Shown: positions 7,583 to 17,471 of the stretch, in pieces
Layout of the letters: each line of letters starts with the position of its first letter
Position numbering within the stretch: the first letter of the stretch is position 1
DNA from: an uncultured bacterium
GTDB lineage: Bacteria > Bacteroidota > Bacteroidia > Bacteroidales > Bacteroidaceae
DNA length: 35,253 bases
Assembly: GCA_945829115.1 (NCBI GenBank)
Contig: CALZTP010000018.1
Coordinates: 1 to 35,253 of the forward strand
Direction: 5' to 3'
Program-made: the position numbers and the translations under genes
Notes under the pieces: generated by a model
Seen by the model: the letters and a program-made list of their open reading frames with translations, nothing else
What the model was told of the DNA's origin: nothing
Databases searched by the model: none

Positions 7583-8239
7583 ATGATCTGGACAGAAGAA
7601 TTATGGCCGTTGGTGATACAGATTTACCTAAAGAAGCCATTGGGAATAAAGCCTCTCTATTCACGAGATATCGTTAATCTCGCACTGGAGTTGCACATCC
7701 CTCCACAGATTATTCATCGGAAGTTGTCGCTACTGAGAAGAAATCCTACTCCAACATTAAAAAGAATGATGGAGGCCTATGAGAAGAAACCTCAGTGGTT
7801 GAAAAAGGCATGCCAAGCAACACGACAGATTCAGGGCTTAGGGACAGCAGGAGAACTCTTCAGAGATGTGGAGATAAAAGAGACCTTTGAGCTCGACTTC
7901 CGCCCAGTGAATGCAGCAACGGCAATGATGATGGGTAGACCTCTATACACTCCTGTGATGCTCATAATGCTTCTGAACCTTTATTTCTGTCTCGTGCCTC
8001 AGACAATGGTTGCAGAGACTCCAGAGGTGAAAGAGCTTGCCTCACTCTTAGAAATTGAGCCAAAGGATGTTGTAGACATTTTAGAGATCTATCAGTATTG
8101 CGACCCGTTCATAAATACTCCTGAAAGTCTTATGGACCCAATGCTTCCTCCTTGCCACAAAATCTGGGAGAAATATTCTGACGACATAGAGAAGCTTTCA
8201 GCCTTGGCGGAGCAATTGAAATATTACTGGTTGTTATAG
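7583..8239 (+). CDS. Conserved protein of unknown function
   Basis: 218 residues, cytosolic by composition, without signal peptide or a convincing membrane helix (a hydrophobic patch, MLIMLLNLYFCLV, lies near 132-144). The first 60 residues are helical and end in SLLRRNPTPTLKRMMEAY, loosely like a winged or helix-turn-helix segment. Several hydrophobic and acidic helices follow (ASLLEIEPKDVVDILEIYQYCDP). I do not recognise a named family but have the impression that similar proteins occur in other Bacteroidales. It lies between sufE and rpoN on the same strand, about 90 bases from each. Coding quality matches the neighbours, so the gene is probably real. Confidence 0.8.
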   Translation: MIWTEELWPLVIQIYLKKPLGIKPLYSRDIVNLALELHIPPQIIHRKLSLLRRNPTPTLKRMMEAYEKKPQWLKKACQATRQIQGLGTAGELFRDVEIKETFELDFRPVNAATAMMMGRPLYTPVMLIMLLNLYFCLVPQTMVAETPEVKELASLLEIEPKDVVDILEIYQYCDPFINTPESLMDPMLPPCHKIWEKYSDDIEKLSALAEQLKYYWLL

Positions 8240-8330
8240 TCTGAGGTTTTCCTCTTTAGGGTCATTACCATACATATTTTTTATATTTCCACACCGAAAA
8301 AAAAAATCTGTAGCAGAGAAAAAAAACGTC

Positions 8331-9812
8331 ATGTCACAGAAACAGATAAACATACAGGAACAAAAGCAGATACAGCAACAGAACCTTACACCTCTGCAAC
8401 TGCAGGTTGTGAAAATGCTGGAGATGCCACTTGCTCAGATAGAAGACCATATAGAGAAGGAAATAGATGTGAACCCTTCTCTTGAGGCTGAATATCAGCA
8501 AGATGCAGAAAATTTCGATGCCTACGACAATCGTCCACAGACAGAGGAAAGGGAACTTCGACAAGACGCTCTGACAGACGCTCTGGAGCGTATCGGACAG
8601 GACGACCGTATGGACACAACTCCTTTCTCTGACGACTATATCCCAACTCTTTCCGCTCCTGAATATCAGAATGCCCTTGAGCCGAATGCATTGACAACAT
8701 TCATGGATAGCCTCTACGAGCAGATGAGAATGGAAGAGCTGTCGGATACAGAAAAGGAGATCATGGAATACCTTATCGGTTCGCTTGATGATGATGGCCT
8801 GCTGAGAAAGGATACTGCCATTATTGCTGACGAACTTGCATTCCGAGAGGGACTCTTTGTTACAGAAGAAGAGGTTGAAGATGTTCTTCTGAAACTGCAG
8901 GAGTTCAATCCGGCTGGAATAGGTGCTCGAAACCTTCAGGAATGCCTCACCATTCAGATAGAGCGCATGAAGGGCACTAAGACTGCCATGATAATGTATG
9001 ATGTTATCACGAAATGTTTCAACGACTTCCTCAACAACAAATGGGACAATATCTGTCGCACACTCTCTTTAACAAAAGCGCAAGGAGAGATTGTGCGAAA
9101 GGAAATTAGACATTCCTTAAACCCAAAACCAGGGGCTGCATTCGGAGAGAGTCAGGAGCGCTCACTGCAACAGGTTACTCCAGACTTTCTCGTGAACATC
9201 GATGATGATGGCACTATCTCCTTCGAACTGAACAACGGCAGAATTCCTATTCTTCATGTGGTGAAAAAAGACGAGGAGCTGATTGAAAAACTTCAAGGAA
9301 CAAAAAACAAGGCTGAGAAGGAAGCTCTCGCATTCACTGAAGAATACGTGAATCGAGCAAAGATGTATATCGATGCCGTTCAGCAACGCAACGAGACCAT
9401 GGTGCGCACGATGAAGGAAATCGTGAAGATGCAACAGAAATACTTCCTCAGTGGAGACGAAACAGACATCAAGCCTATGGTTCTAAAGGATATTGCAGAA
9501 CGCTCTGGATTAGATGTCTCAACCATATCACGTGTCTCACAATCGAAATACGTGCAGACACCATGGGGAATATTCCCTTTGAAACATCTCTTCAGTGGAC
9601 GATACAATATTGGAGACGGCACCTCCATCTCTACCACCGTAATAAAAAAGACCCTTCAAGAGGTAATTGCGTCTGAAGATAAGAAAAAACCACTTTCAGA
9701 CGATAAACTCACTGAAATCATGGCGAAAAAAGGATATCCTATCGCGAGAAGAACAGTAACCAAGTACCGGGAACAGATGAACATCCCTTCTGCGAGACTC
9801 AGAAAGGAATAA
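8331..9812 (+). CDS. rpoN: RNA polymerase sigma-54 factor RpoN
   Basis: 493 residues, usual length. RpoN directs RNA polymerase to -24/-12 promoters opened by AAA+ enhancer-binding proteins. Region I is the Gln-rich start (IQEQKQIQQQNLTPLQLQVV, 8-27), followed by the acidic region II; the core-binding part is in the middle (SLDDDGLLRKD; NPKPGAAFGE). A helix-turn-helix lies at about 384-421 (LKDIAERSGLDVSTISRV), and the diagnostic RpoN box ARRTVTKYRE is at 472-481, near the C-terminus. No enhancer-binding protein is in the window. The last codons belong to the first copy of a 57-bp-period direct repeat that continues into the intergenic region. Confidence 0.97.
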   Translation: MSQKQINIQEQKQIQQQNLTPLQLQVVKMLEMPLAQIEDHIEKEIDVNPSLEAEYQQDAENFDAYDNRPQTEERELRQDALTDALERIGQDDRMDTTPFSDDYIPTLSAPEYQNALEPNALTTFMDSLYEQMRMEELSDTEKEIMEYLIGSLDDDGLLRKDTAIIADELAFREGLFVTEEEVEDVLLKLQEFNPAGIGARNLQECLTIQIERMKGTKTAMIMYDVITKCFNDFLNNKWDNICRTLSLTKAQGEIVRKEIRHSLNPKPGAAFGESQERSLQQVTPDFLVNIDDDGTISFELNNGRIPILHVVKKDEELIEKLQGTKNKAEKEALAFTEEYVNRAKMYIDAVQQRNETMVRTMKEIVKMQQKYFLSGDETDIKPMVLKDIAERSGLDVSTISRVSQSKYVQTPWGIFPLKHLFSGRYNIGDGTSISTTVIKKTLQEVIASEDKKKPLSDDKLTEIMAKKGYPIARRTVTKYREQMNIPSARLRKE

Positions 9813-9905
9813 GCTCTTTTTCTAAAAAAGGAAATTGGTTGCTTCTCCTTAATATTCAGAAAGGAAAAAGTTCTTTTTCTAAGTGGAAATGAATTGCTTC
9901 TTCGG
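9799..9905 (+). repeat. Two-copy direct repeat starting inside the end of rpoN
   Basis: Copy 1 (from 9799) and copy 2 (from 9856) begin with 27 bases differing at only two positions: TCAGAAAGGAATAAG vs TCAGAAAGGAAAAAG, then CTCTTTTTCTAA vs TTCTTTTTCTAA. Looser similarity continues (GGAAAT...TTGCTTCT). Period 57. Copy 1 includes the rpoN stop codon, so the gene end itself appears to have been duplicated. Confidence 0.75.
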
Positions 9906-9961
9906 TAAAAAAAAATTTAGAAACAAGAAACATATAAATCAAACTAAAAATAAAAGAAACC

Positions 9962-10564
9962 ATGTTGATTTTTGCACGCATATTGAGTATGATATTCACA
10001 CCTTTCTATCTTCCCTTGGTGTGTATGGGTGCCTTGTTTCTATTCACCTACTTGAACATGCTGCCATGGCAATATAAGCTCCAGATGTTGCTCTTGACTT
10101 ATTTCTTTACGATTCTGGTACCAACCGTATTGATAAGGTTCTATAGAGTCTACCACGGAAGAAAACTGTTCCATCTGAGCAAAAGAGAAAAACGTATGGT
10201 GCCGTATCTGATTTCCATACTGTCTTACCTCGTCTACTACGAGATTCTCAGATACTTCCATGTGCCGCACTTCATGGCATCAATAGGCATTGCTGCCTTG
10301 CTCATACAGATTATCTGTGCAATGATAAACATGAAGATAAAAATCTCCACACACATGGCGGCAATTGGTGGAGTGCTTGGAGGTGTGGTGGCATTCTCAT
10401 TCATCATGGGATTTAATGCCTTGGGGTGGATTTCTGCCTTGATAATAATTGCAGGAATGGTGGGAACGGCAAGAATGATTCTCCGAATACATAGTCTCTC
10501 GGAAATCGTCTCTGGCTTCATAATAGGAATTCTTACCACCTTCGTGACGGTTATCTTCCTCTAA
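9962..10564 (+). CDS. Integral membrane protein, divergent PAP2-phosphatase-like
   Basis: 200 residues with about six hydrophobic segments. Near the middle is KISTHMAAIGG, at the place of the PAP2 motif PSGH. Near the end, ARMILRIHSLSEIVSGFIIG resembles the third motif SRxxxxxHxxxD with Glu in place of Asp. PAP2 enzymes dephosphorylate membrane lipids such as undecaprenyl pyrophosphate. The N-terminal KxxxxxxRP motif is not clear; HLSKREKRMVPY may be its remnant. Fold-level relatedness is plausible, but activity is uncertain. The start is the ATG after an A-rich segment; an overlapping ATG at 9883 in another frame was rejected. It sits between rpoN and purE without a clear functional tie. Confidence 0.75.
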   Translation: MLIFARILSMIFTPFYLPLVCMGALFLFTYLNMLPWQYKLQMLLLTYFFTILVPTVLIRFYRVYHGRKLFHLSKREKRMVPYLISILSYLVYYEILRYFHVPHFMASIGIAALLIQIICAMINMKIKISTHMAAIGGVLGGVVAFSFIMGFNALGWISALIIIAGMVGTARMILRIHSLSEIVSGFIIGILTTFVTVIFL

Positions 10565-10609
10565 CTCCGTTCTTTACCACACCATCCTAAACGAGGAAAG
10601 AAACATCGG

Positions 10610-10666
10610 TAAGCAAATAAGACTTCGATAAGCAAACAGAACATTAGTAAGCAAACAAAACTTATA
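10610..10666 (+). repeat. Three 19-bp degenerate tandem repeats before purE
   Basis: TAAGCAAATAAGACTTCGA, TAAGCAAACAGAACATTAG and TAAGCAAACAAAACTTATA start at 10610, 10629 and 10648. The 8-base core TAAGCAAA is invariant. The array ends about 33 bases before the purE start codon. Confidence 0.85.
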
Positions 10667-10699
10667 ACAACATAAAACAAAAAAAACAGAAAAAAAGAC

Positions 10700-11209
10700 A
10701 TGACTCCAATCGTATCTATTATTATGGGCAGCACAAGCGACCTGCCTATCATGGAAAAAGCAATGAAGTTTCTTGACGAACAGCAGATTCCATTTGAAGT
10801 GAATGCTCTTTCAGCTCATCGTACACCTACAGCAGTAGAGGAATACGCTCGAGAGGCTGCAGGAAGAGGAGTGAAGGTAATCATTGCTGGAGCAGGAATG
10901 GCAGCCGCTCTTCCTGGTGTAATAGCCGCTTCTACAACACTCCCAGTAATTGGAGTACCTATCAAGGGAAGCGTTCTCGATGGTGTCGATGCACTATATT
11001 CCATCCTTCAAATGCCTCCAGGAATCCCTGTAGCCACTGTGGCCATCAATGGCGCTTTGAATGCAGCCATTCTCGCAATGCAGATCATCTCTCTCTCTGA
11101 CAGCGAGATAGCAACTCGTTTCGCTGACTATAAAGATTCTCTCTGTAAGAAGATAGAAAAGGCGAACAAAGACCTTAAAGAGGTAAAATACAAGTATAAG
11201 ACAAACTAA
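10700..11209 (+). CDS. purE: N5-carboxyaminoimidazole ribonucleotide mutase PurE
   Basis: 169 residues, class I PurE length. It converts N5-CAIR to CAIR in de novo purine synthesis in the cytosol. Phosphate-binding MGSTSDLPIM is at 9-18, the catalytic His is His40 within LSAHRTP, and the AGAGMAAALPGVIAA loop is at 63-77. GVPIKGS and PPGIPVATVAING follow as expected. The C-terminus is Lys-rich (KKIEKANKDLKEVKYKYK). No purK is next to it; ispG follows 25 bases downstream and is probably co-transcribed. Three 19-bp tandem repeats lie just upstream. Confidence 0.96.
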   Translation: MTPIVSIIMGSTSDLPIMEKAMKFLDEQQIPFEVNALSAHRTPTAVEEYAREAAGRGVKVIIAGAGMAAALPGVIAASTTLPVIGVPIKGSVLDGVDALYSILQMPPGIPVATVAINGALNAAILAMQIISLSDSEIATRFADYKDSLCKKIEKANKDLKEVKYKYKTN

Positions 11210-11234
11210 CCCTCCATTTTTCACACACCTGATT

Positions 11235-12611
11235 ATGGAAAGACGACACACAACAACAACACTTGTCGGAAAGACCGCTATTGGCGGAGTGAATCCTATT
11301 CGCGTGCAGTCTATGACGACAACAAACACTAATGACACGACCGCCTGTGTTGAGCAGGCATTGCGTATCATTGAGGCTGGCGGAGAACTTGTAAGGCTCA
11401 CGACACAAGGTGTTCGTGAGGCTGAGAACATGAAGAATATCTCGGAGGCGTTGAAGGCAAGGGGTGTGTATACTCCTCTTGTCGCTGACGTGCATTTCAA
11501 TGCGAAGGTGGCAGATGTTGCTGCCTTGTATTGTGAGAAAGTGCGCGTGAATCCAGGAAACTACGTAGACCCTGCCCGCACCTTCAAAGCCTTGGAATAT
11601 ACCGATGAGGAATACTCTTCTGAGTTAAAAAAGATTGAGTCTCGCTTTGTTCCTTTCCTGAACATCTGTAAGGAGCACAACACTGCCGTTCGTATAGGTG
11701 TAAACCACGGTTCACTCTCTGACCGAATCATGTCAAGATATGGAGATACTCCAGAAGGAATTGTTGAGTCGTGTCTTGAGTTCCTTCGCATTTGCAAACG
11801 TGAGGAATTTAAGAATGTCGTTATTTCCATAAAAGCGTCAAACACAGTCGTTATGGTGCAATCTGTCAGACTCCTTGTCTCTGCCATGAACAAAGAGGAT
11901 ATGCACTACCCTCTGCATCTTGGAGTGACAGAAGCAGGAGAGGGTGAAGACGGAAGAATAAAATCGGCTGTGGGCATTGGAACATTGCTTACAGAAGGTA
12001 TTGGCGACACCATTCGTGTCTCACTATCAGAAGAACCAGAGGAGGAGATTCCTGTGGCTAAGAAGTTAGTGGAATATATCGGTGAATGTGCAAAAATTCG
12101 TGAGGAGAGCGTGATAACAAACGATACCCTTACCCTTTCCTTCAAAGAAGAAAATACAGAAGACTTGCAGCTGAAAGCAGCTATGGCGGCTGGCGGATTG
12201 CTCATAGATCGAAAGGCTCATAACCTCGTTATTTACAACAACGGTATTCCTCAGCCACTCCTTGCCGATGCCATTCTTCAAGCAGCTCGCATTCGGTTCA
12301 CAAAGCCAGAATTTATCTCCTGTCCTGGATGCGGAAGAACACTCTACGACCTTAAGTCAACCATTTCAAAAATCAAGGCAGCCATCTTCTCTGAGGCAGA
12401 GCACGATGAACGCTTCAAGACTCTGAAGATAGGTATTATGGGATGTATTGTGAATGGTCCAGGAGAAATGGCTGATGCCGACTTTGGTTATGTTGGAGCT
12501 GGTCCTGGTCGTGTTTCTCTCTATCGCCAGAAGGAATGTATAGAGAAGAACATCCCTACCGACCATGCTGTTGAGAAGCTCATCAACCTGATAAAAAATA
12601 GCTTGAAATAA
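11235..12611 (+). CDS. ispG: IspG (GcpE), HMBPP synthase with a shortened middle domain
   Basis: 458 residues. The enzyme makes HMBPP from methylerythritol cyclodiphosphate in the MEP isoprenoid pathway, using a 4Fe-4S cluster. The TIM barrel covers about 1-285 (NPIRVQSMTTTNTNDT, VRLTTQGVREAENMKN, PLVADVHFN, GVNHGSLSDR, LGVTEAGEGEDGRIKSA). The C-terminal cluster domain has Cys363 and Cys366 in SCPGCG, Cys404 in MGCIVNGPGE, and then DADFGYVGAGPG. Bacteroidetes and plants normally carry a large extra A* domain between these parts, giving about 600 residues in Bacteroides. Here only about 75 residues separate them, although the linker end (LQLKAAMAAGGLLID; LQAARIR) still resembles the end of A*. 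All catalytic residues seem present. Confidence 0.95.
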   Translation: MERRHTTTTLVGKTAIGGVNPIRVQSMTTTNTNDTTACVEQALRIIEAGGELVRLTTQGVREAENMKNISEALKARGVYTPLVADVHFNAKVADVAALYCEKVRVNPGNYVDPARTFKALEYTDEEYSSELKKIESRFVPFLNICKEHNTAVRIGVNHGSLSDRIMSRYGDTPEGIVESCLEFLRICKREEFKNVVISIKASNTVVMVQSVRLLVSAMNKEDMHYPLHLGVTEAGEGEDGRIKSAVGIGTLLTEGIGDTIRVSLSEEPEEEIPVAKKLVEYIGECAKIREESVITNDTLTLSFKEENTEDLQLKAAMAAGGLLIDRKAHNLVIYNNGIPQPLLADAILQAARIRFTKPEFISCPGCGRTLYDLKSTISKIKAAIFSEAEHDERFKTLKIGIMGCIVNGPGEMADADFGYVGAGPGRVSLYRQKECIEKNIPTDHAVEKLINLIKNSLK

Positions 12612-12647
12612 GCAAAATAGACAAAGTTTCTTTTTAAGCAAAAACAA

Positions 12648-12690
12648 CTTGAAAGAATCGAAAAATCGTCTTGAAACAAGTTGGTAAGAA
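12648..12690 (+). repeat. Short degenerate repeats after ispG
   Basis: CTTGAAAGAATCGAAAAATCGT (from 12648) and CTTGAAACAAGTTGGTAAG (from 12670) are 22 bp apart. A third CTTGAAATAAGCAAAATAG at 12602 covers the ispG stop codon. Weak but of the same style as the other intergenic repeats. Confidence 0.45.
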
Positions 12691-12716
12691 GAAGTAACAT
12701 ATTAATATAAGTTAAT

Positions 12717-12753
12717 AAAACCCACGATATATAAAATATTCGTGGGTTTTTTG
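12717..12753 (+). terminator. Rho-independent terminator after purE-ispG
   Basis: AAAACCCACGA (12717-12727) pairs perfectly with TCGTGGGTTTT (12740-12750), an 11-bp stem with a 12-nt AT loop and a T-run (TTTTTT through 12752). Confidence 0.88.
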
Positions 12754-12761
12754 TATCTTTG
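12754..12761 (+). promoter_or_regulatory. -7 box for leuS, touching the upstream terminator
   Basis: TATCTTTG followed by C matches TAnnTTTG and starts right after the terminator T-run, so its -33 region lies inside the terminator stem-loop. It gives a leuS leader of about 150 nt. Confidence 0.6.
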
Positions 12762-12833
12762 CATGTTCATATCTTTTAAATAAGGTGAAAACCTATTTCT
12801 ATGCCTTACTTTCTGTCAGAAAAAGCAATCTTA

Positions 12834-12875
12834 AACAAGAAGAAAAAGCATTTTTGAACAAGAAGAAAAAGGCAT
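12834..12875 (+). repeat. Two 23-bp-spaced repeats in the leuS leader
   Basis: AACAAGAAGAAAAAGCAT (12834-12851) and AACAAGAAGAAAAAGGCAT (12857-12875) differ by one inserted G. They end about 40 bases before the leuS start. Confidence 0.75.
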
Positions 12876-12916
12876 AAACAGAGATTAAGAAAAAAAATAA
12901 AAACAAGAAAACAATA

Positions 12917-15751
12917 ATGGAATACAATTTCAGAGACATTGAAAAAAAATGGCACAAAGAATGGGTTAAGAACGATACTTATAAGGTAACCCAGGACAGC
13001 GAGAAGAAGAAATTCTATGTTCTAAACATGTTCCCTTACCCTTCGGGAGCAGGACTGCATGTAGGACACCCTCTCGGATATATTGCCAGCGATATCTATG
13101 CAAGATACAAGCGCCTTCAGGGCTACAACGTGCTCAACCCAATGGGTTACGATGCCTACGGACTTCCTGCAGAGCAATACGCCATTCAGACGGGACAGCA
13201 TCCAGAAACCACTACCGTACAGAATATAAACCGCTACCGCGAGCAGCTTGATAAGATTGGTTTCTGCTTCGACTGGAGCCGTGAGGTTCGCACTTGCTCT
13301 CCAGACTATTATCATTGGACTCAGTGGGCTTTCCAGAAGATGTTCAATTCTTTCTTCTGCAACAGTTGTCAAAAGGCAATGCCTATAGAGAAACTCATTG
13401 CTCACTTCGAGGAGAAAGGAACAGAAGGTCTTGACGTTGCAGAGAGCGAGCACCTCACCTTCTCTGCTGAAGAATGGAAGAACATGAACGAAGCAGAGAA
13501 GTCGGCTACGCTCATGAACTACCGTATTGCTTTCCTTGGAGAAACCATGGTGAACTGGTGTGCCGGACTTGGCACTGTTCTTGCCAACGATGAGGTTGTT
13601 GATGGTGTCAGCATCCGTGGCGGCTTCCCTGTAGAGCAGAAAAAGATGCGTCAGTGGTGCCTCCGCGTTTCTGCTTATAGCCAGCGCCTTCTCGATGGCC
13701 TAGAGACAATCAACTGGAGCGATTCCATCAAGGAAACACAGAAGAACTGGATTGGTCGTTCTGAGGGTGCAGAGATTGTGTTCAAGGTAGCCGATTCTGA
13801 TAAGGAGTTCACCATCTTCACCACTCGTGCCGACACAATGTTTGGCGTTACGTTCATGGTGCTCGCTCCAGAGAGTGAACTCGTAGATATTCTCACCACA
13901 GACTCACAACGTGCTGAGGTGGAGGAATATGTGAAGTACGTAAAGGGACGAACAGAGCGAGAGAGAATGATAGACCATAAGGTCACTGGTGTCTTCTCTG
14001 GCTCTTACGCAATAAATCCATTCACTGGAGAGAAGAACCCTATCTGGATTTCGGAATATGTGCTGGCAGGATATGGAACAGGTGCCATCATGGCGGTTCC
14101 TGCTCACGACTCACGCGACTATGCCTTTGCTAAGCACTTCAACCTTCCAATCATTCCTCTCGTTGAGGGTGCTGACGTCTCTGAGGAGTCGTATGATGCA
14201 AAGGAGGGTATCGTAACAAACTCTCCTCGTGAGGGTGTGGAGCCATATATAGATTTCTCTCTGAATGGAAAAACCATCAAGGAGGCTATTGCTGCCACAA
14301 AGAAATATGTCAAGGAGCATAACCTCGGAAGAGTGAAGGTGAACTACCGACTTCGTGACGCTATCTTCTCACGCCAGAGATATTGGGGCGAACCGTTCCC
14401 TGTTTACTACAAGAACGGAATAGCCACCATGATTCCTGAAGAGTGCCTGCCTGTAGAACTTCCGCAGGTTGATAAGTTCCTACCTACAGAAACAGGAGAG
14501 CCACCACTCGGAAACGCACAGTTGTGGGCATGGAACGAAGTGGAGAAGAAAATTGTTGACAAGGCTCTCATTGATGAAAAGACAGTGTTCCCTATCGAAC
14601 TCTATACAATGCCTGGATTCGCTGGCTCTTCTGCCTATTACCTCCGATACATGGATCCAAAGAACGATAAGGCACTCCTTTCTGAAGAGGCTGCAGAATA
14701 CTGGCAGAACGTAGACCTTTACGTAGGTGGCTCTGAGCATGCCACAGGGCATCTCATATATTCTCGATTCTGGAATAAATTCCTCTTCGACCTCGGAATA
14801 AGCAAGAAAGAAGAGCCATTCCAGAAACTCGTAAACCAGGGAATGATTCAGGGACGCTCAAACTTCGTATACCGTATTAAGGATACCAATACCTTTGTGA
14901 CCCTCGACGAGAAAGACAACTACGAGACAACTCCTATACATGTTGATGTGAACATCGTCAGCAACGATATTCTCGACATAGAGGCTTTCAAGGCTTGGCG
15001 ACCAGAATACAACGATGCTGAATTCATTCTCGGTGCTGACGGAACATATAAATGCGGATGGGCAGTAGAGAAGATGTCTAAGTCGATGTTCAACGTTGTG
15101 AATCCAGATATGATTGTTGAGAAATATGGTGCCGACACACTTCGTCTCTACGAGATGTTCCTCGGTCCGGTTGAGCAGTCAAAGCCTTGGGATACAAACG
15201 GTATCGATGGTTGCCACCGATTCTTGAAGCGCTTCTGGGGACTCTTCTACGGTCGTAACGGAGAATTCCTTCCTGCCAACCAGCCAGCAACTGCTGAAGA
15301 GGAGAAATCACTTCATAAGCTTATCAAGAAGGTTAGCAACGACATTGAGCAGTTCTCTTACAACACTTCCATAGCCGCCTTCATGACAGCAGTCAATGAG
15401 TTGTCTAAATGTCGCAGCAAGGAGGTTCTGAAGACTCTTGTGGTGCTCATTGCTCCTTTTGCTCCTCACATTGCAGAAGAATTGTGGAGCCAGCTTGGCG
15501 AGAGCGGTTCTGTTTGTGATGCTCAATGGCCTTCTTGGGACGAGGAGAAGATGAAAGACTCTGAGATCACAATGCCTGTTCAGTTCTGTGGAAAGACTCG
15601 CTTCACAATCCAGCTCCCTGCTGGTGTTAGTCGCGAAGATGCAGAAAAGGCTGCTCTTGCCGATGAGCGCACCTCTCGCTATACTGACGGCAAGCAGATT
15701 GTGAAGGTAATCGTTGTTCCAGGACGAATCATCAATATCGTTGTGAAGTAA
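12917..15751 (+). CDS. leuS: Leucyl-tRNA synthetase
   Basis: 944 residues. Class Ia synthetase charging tRNA-Leu in the cytosol. The HIGH motif is HVGH at 48-51 within [20 protein letters not shown] is at 719-723 ([14 protein letters not shown]). The CP1 editing domain follows the first half ([38 protein letters not shown]) with the conserved threonine-rich and HDxRD motifs. Before editing there is an insert of about 60 residues ([14 protein letters not shown] to [13 protein letters not shown]) that I recall from Bacteroidetes enzymes. The anticodon-binding and C-terminal domains are complete. It starts after its own promoter with a long leader. Confidence 0.97.
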   Translation: MEYNFRDIEKKWHKEWVKNDTYKVTQDSEKKKFYVLNMFPYPSGAGLHVGHPLGYIASDIYARYKRLQGYNVLNPMGYDAYGLPAEQYAIQTGQHPETTTVQNINRYREQLDKIGFCFDWSREVRTCSPDYYHWTQWAFQKMFNSFFCNSCQKAMPIEKLIAHFEEKGTEGLDVAESEHLTFSAEEWKNMNEAEKSATLMNYRIAFLGETMVNWCAGLGTVLANDEVVDGVSIRGGFPVEQKKMRQWCLRVSAYSQRLLDGLETINWSDSIKETQKNWIGRSEGAEIVFKVADSDKEFTIFTTRADTMFGVTFMVLAPESELVDILTTDSQRAEVEEYVKYVKGRTERERMIDHKVTGVFSGSYAINPFTGEKNPIWISEYVLAGYGTGAIMAVPAHDSRDYAFAKHFNLPIIPLVEGADVSEESYDAKEGIVTNSPREGVEPYIDFSLNGKTIKEAIAATKKYVKEHNLGRVKVNYRLRDAIFSRQRYWGEPFPVYYKNGIATMIPEECLPVELPQVDKFLPTETGEPPLGNAQLWAWNEVEKKIVDKALIDEKTVFPIELYTMPGFAGSSAYYLRYMDPKNDKALLSEEAAEYWQNVDLYVGGSEHATGHLIYSRFWNKFLFDLGISKKEEPFQKLVNQGMIQGRSNFVYRIKDTNTFVTLDEKDNYETTPIHVDVNIVSNDILDIEAFKAWRPEYNDAEFILGADGTYKCGWAVEKMSKSMFNVVNPDMIVEKYGADTLRLYEMFLGPVEQSKPWDTNGIDGCHRFLKRFWGLFYGRNGEFLPANQPATAEEEKSLHKLIKKVSNDIEQFSYNTSIAAFMTAVNELSKCRSKEVLKTLVVLIAPFAPHIAEELWSQLGESGSVCDAQWPSWDEEKMKDSEITMPVQFCGKTRFTIQLPAGVSREDAEKAALADERTSRYTDGKQIVKVIVVPGRIINIVVK

Positions 15752-15902
15752 CGTCACTTTTTCCCGATTTTTCCAGAATAAATATAACTATCTAACAAAT
15801 GCCTGTAGCCTTTCTTTACTTGCATTATCCATACTACTTTCAGCAGAAAGAGCTGAATAATACAAATAAATAGATTGGCTTCAGGCAAATCACTCAAAAA
15901 CT

Positions 15903-17435
15903 ATGTCTATTGCACGGTTTGACAAAAAATTCATACTAAGGGAAGTACGCGACTATTTCATGGTTGCAATGGCAACACTGATGTATGCATTTGCCGTAAC
16001 AGCTTTCATGCTTCCTTACGGACTTGCAACAGGTGGTGTGGCTGGTATCTCTGCCATCATCTTCTATGCCACTGGCTTGAAGGTGCAGATTTCTTATGCT
16101 GCCATAAACCTTACGTTCCTTGCCATGGCGGCAAAGATAGTGGGCTTACGATTCTGTCTGAAGACAATCTGGGGCTTTGGTATGATCACGTTCTGGCTTT
16201 GGGTATGCCAGATGCTGATGGAAGACCCTGTCACTCACGAACTGCCAAAACTCATTGGAGATGAGATCTTTATGGCATGTATCTTAGGAGCTATCTTTGA
16301 AGGTATCGGATTGAGCATAAGCTTCTATTACAATGGCTCTACCGGAGGAACAGATATCATTGCGGCATGTATAAACAAATACCGAGATGTCTCTCTCGGA
16401 CAAATTCTCATGGTCTGCGATATACTCATCGTGTCAAGCTGTTACCTCGTGTTCCACGACATACAGCGAGTAATCTTCGGATACGTGCTCCTAATCGTTG
16501 CAGCCCTCTCTCTCGACTATACCACACGTCGTTTCCATCAGGCGGTAGAGTTCAAAATTTTCTCCAGAAACCATTCTGCCATTGCTGATGCGATAAACGC
16601 AAAGGGCTTTGGAGTCACTCTTCTCGATGGCTTCGGCTGGTATACGAAAACGTCACGAAAGGTGCTTGTCTGTATCTGTGGGAAACGCTACTCAGAAATA
16701 ATCATGAGGGAGATAAAGCGCGTTGACCCAACCTGCTTCGTCTCTGTCACGAATGCTCAGAACGTATATGGAGAAGGCTTTGATGTTATGAAGACAAAGG
16801 TGAAGGGACAGAAGCCTATCATTGTCTTTGCCACAAACAATGCTAACAAGCTTCGTGAGGTGAGGGAGATTCTCAGCGACCGTTTTGAAGTGCGCTCACT
16901 GAAAGAGGTGGGATGCATGGACGACCTTCCTGAGACTCACGACACCCTCGAAGAGAACGCAATGCAGAAGGCTCGTCACATCACTCAGTACTACGGCTTC
17001 GACTGCTTCTCAGACGATACCGGTCTCGAGGTAGAAGCTCTTGGAGGTGCTCCAGGTGTCTATTCTGCACGTTATGCGAACCTTGACGACCCAGATTATT
17101 CTGACCCTCTTCTCGACAAGACAAAAGACCACGATAGCAAGGCAAACATGCGCAAGCTGCTTTATAAGCTTGAAAACGAGACAAACCGCAAGGCACAGTT
17201 CCGCACTTCGATAGCACTTATCTACAAAGGCAAGGAATACTATTTCGAAGGAATTGTAAAGGGTACGATAGCGAGAGAAGAGAAGGGCGACCATGGCTTT
17301 GGCTACGATCCTGTCTTCGTTCCTGAAGGCTACAAAGACTCATTCGCAGAACTCAGCTCTGAGGTAAAGAACAAGATTTCACACCGTGGTCAGGCAATAG
17401 AGAAATTGGCAGCATTCTTAAAAGAACAGAAATAA
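15903..17435 (+). CDS. YitT-family membrane protein fused to RdgB/HAM1 inosine triphosphatase
   Basis: One continuous 510-residue frame holds two proteins normally separate. Residues 1-210 have about six membrane segments typical of YitT/DUF161 ([26 protein letters not shown]); 215-294 are the cytosolic DUF2179 domain, ending VYGEGFD. Residues 306-510 are a complete RdgB, which removes ITP, dITP and [44 protein letters not shown] (about 371-393), [11 protein letters not shown] (about 461) and SHRGQA (about 490). An in-frame ATG at 16788 (Met296), preceded by GGAGAAGG, could start RdgB alone, so both fused and separate products are possible. In related genomes I would expect adjacent genes, so the fusion probably arose by loss of a stop. 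The GT2 gene follows after 36 bases. Confidence 0.92.
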   Translation: MSIARFDKKFILREVRDYFMVAMATLMYAFAVTAFMLPYGLATGGVAGISAIIFYATGLKVQISYAAINLTFLAMAAKIVGLRFCLKTIWGFGMITFWLWVCQMLMEDPVTHELPKLIGDEIFMACILGAIFEGIGLSISFYYNGSTGGTDIIAACINKYRDVSLGQILMVCDILIVSSCYLVFHDIQRVIFGYVLLIVAALSLDYTTRRFHQAVEFKIFSRNHSAIADAINAKGFGVTLLDGFGWYTKTSRKVLVCICGKRYSEIIMREIKRVDPTCFVSVTNAQNVYGEGFDVMKTKVKGQKPIIVFATNNANKLREVREILSDRFEVRSLKEVGCMDDLPETHDTLEENAMQKARHITQYYGFDCFSDDTGLEVEALGGAPGVYSARYANLDDPDYSDPLLDKTKDHDSKANMRKLLYKLENETNRKAQFRTSIALIYKGKEYYFEGIVKGTIAREEKGDHGFGYDPVFVPEGYKDSFAELSSEVKNKISHRGQAIEKLAAFLKEQK

Positions 17436-17471
17436 CGCCACATCTCTTTTGCCCTACCCAAAACAATTGTC

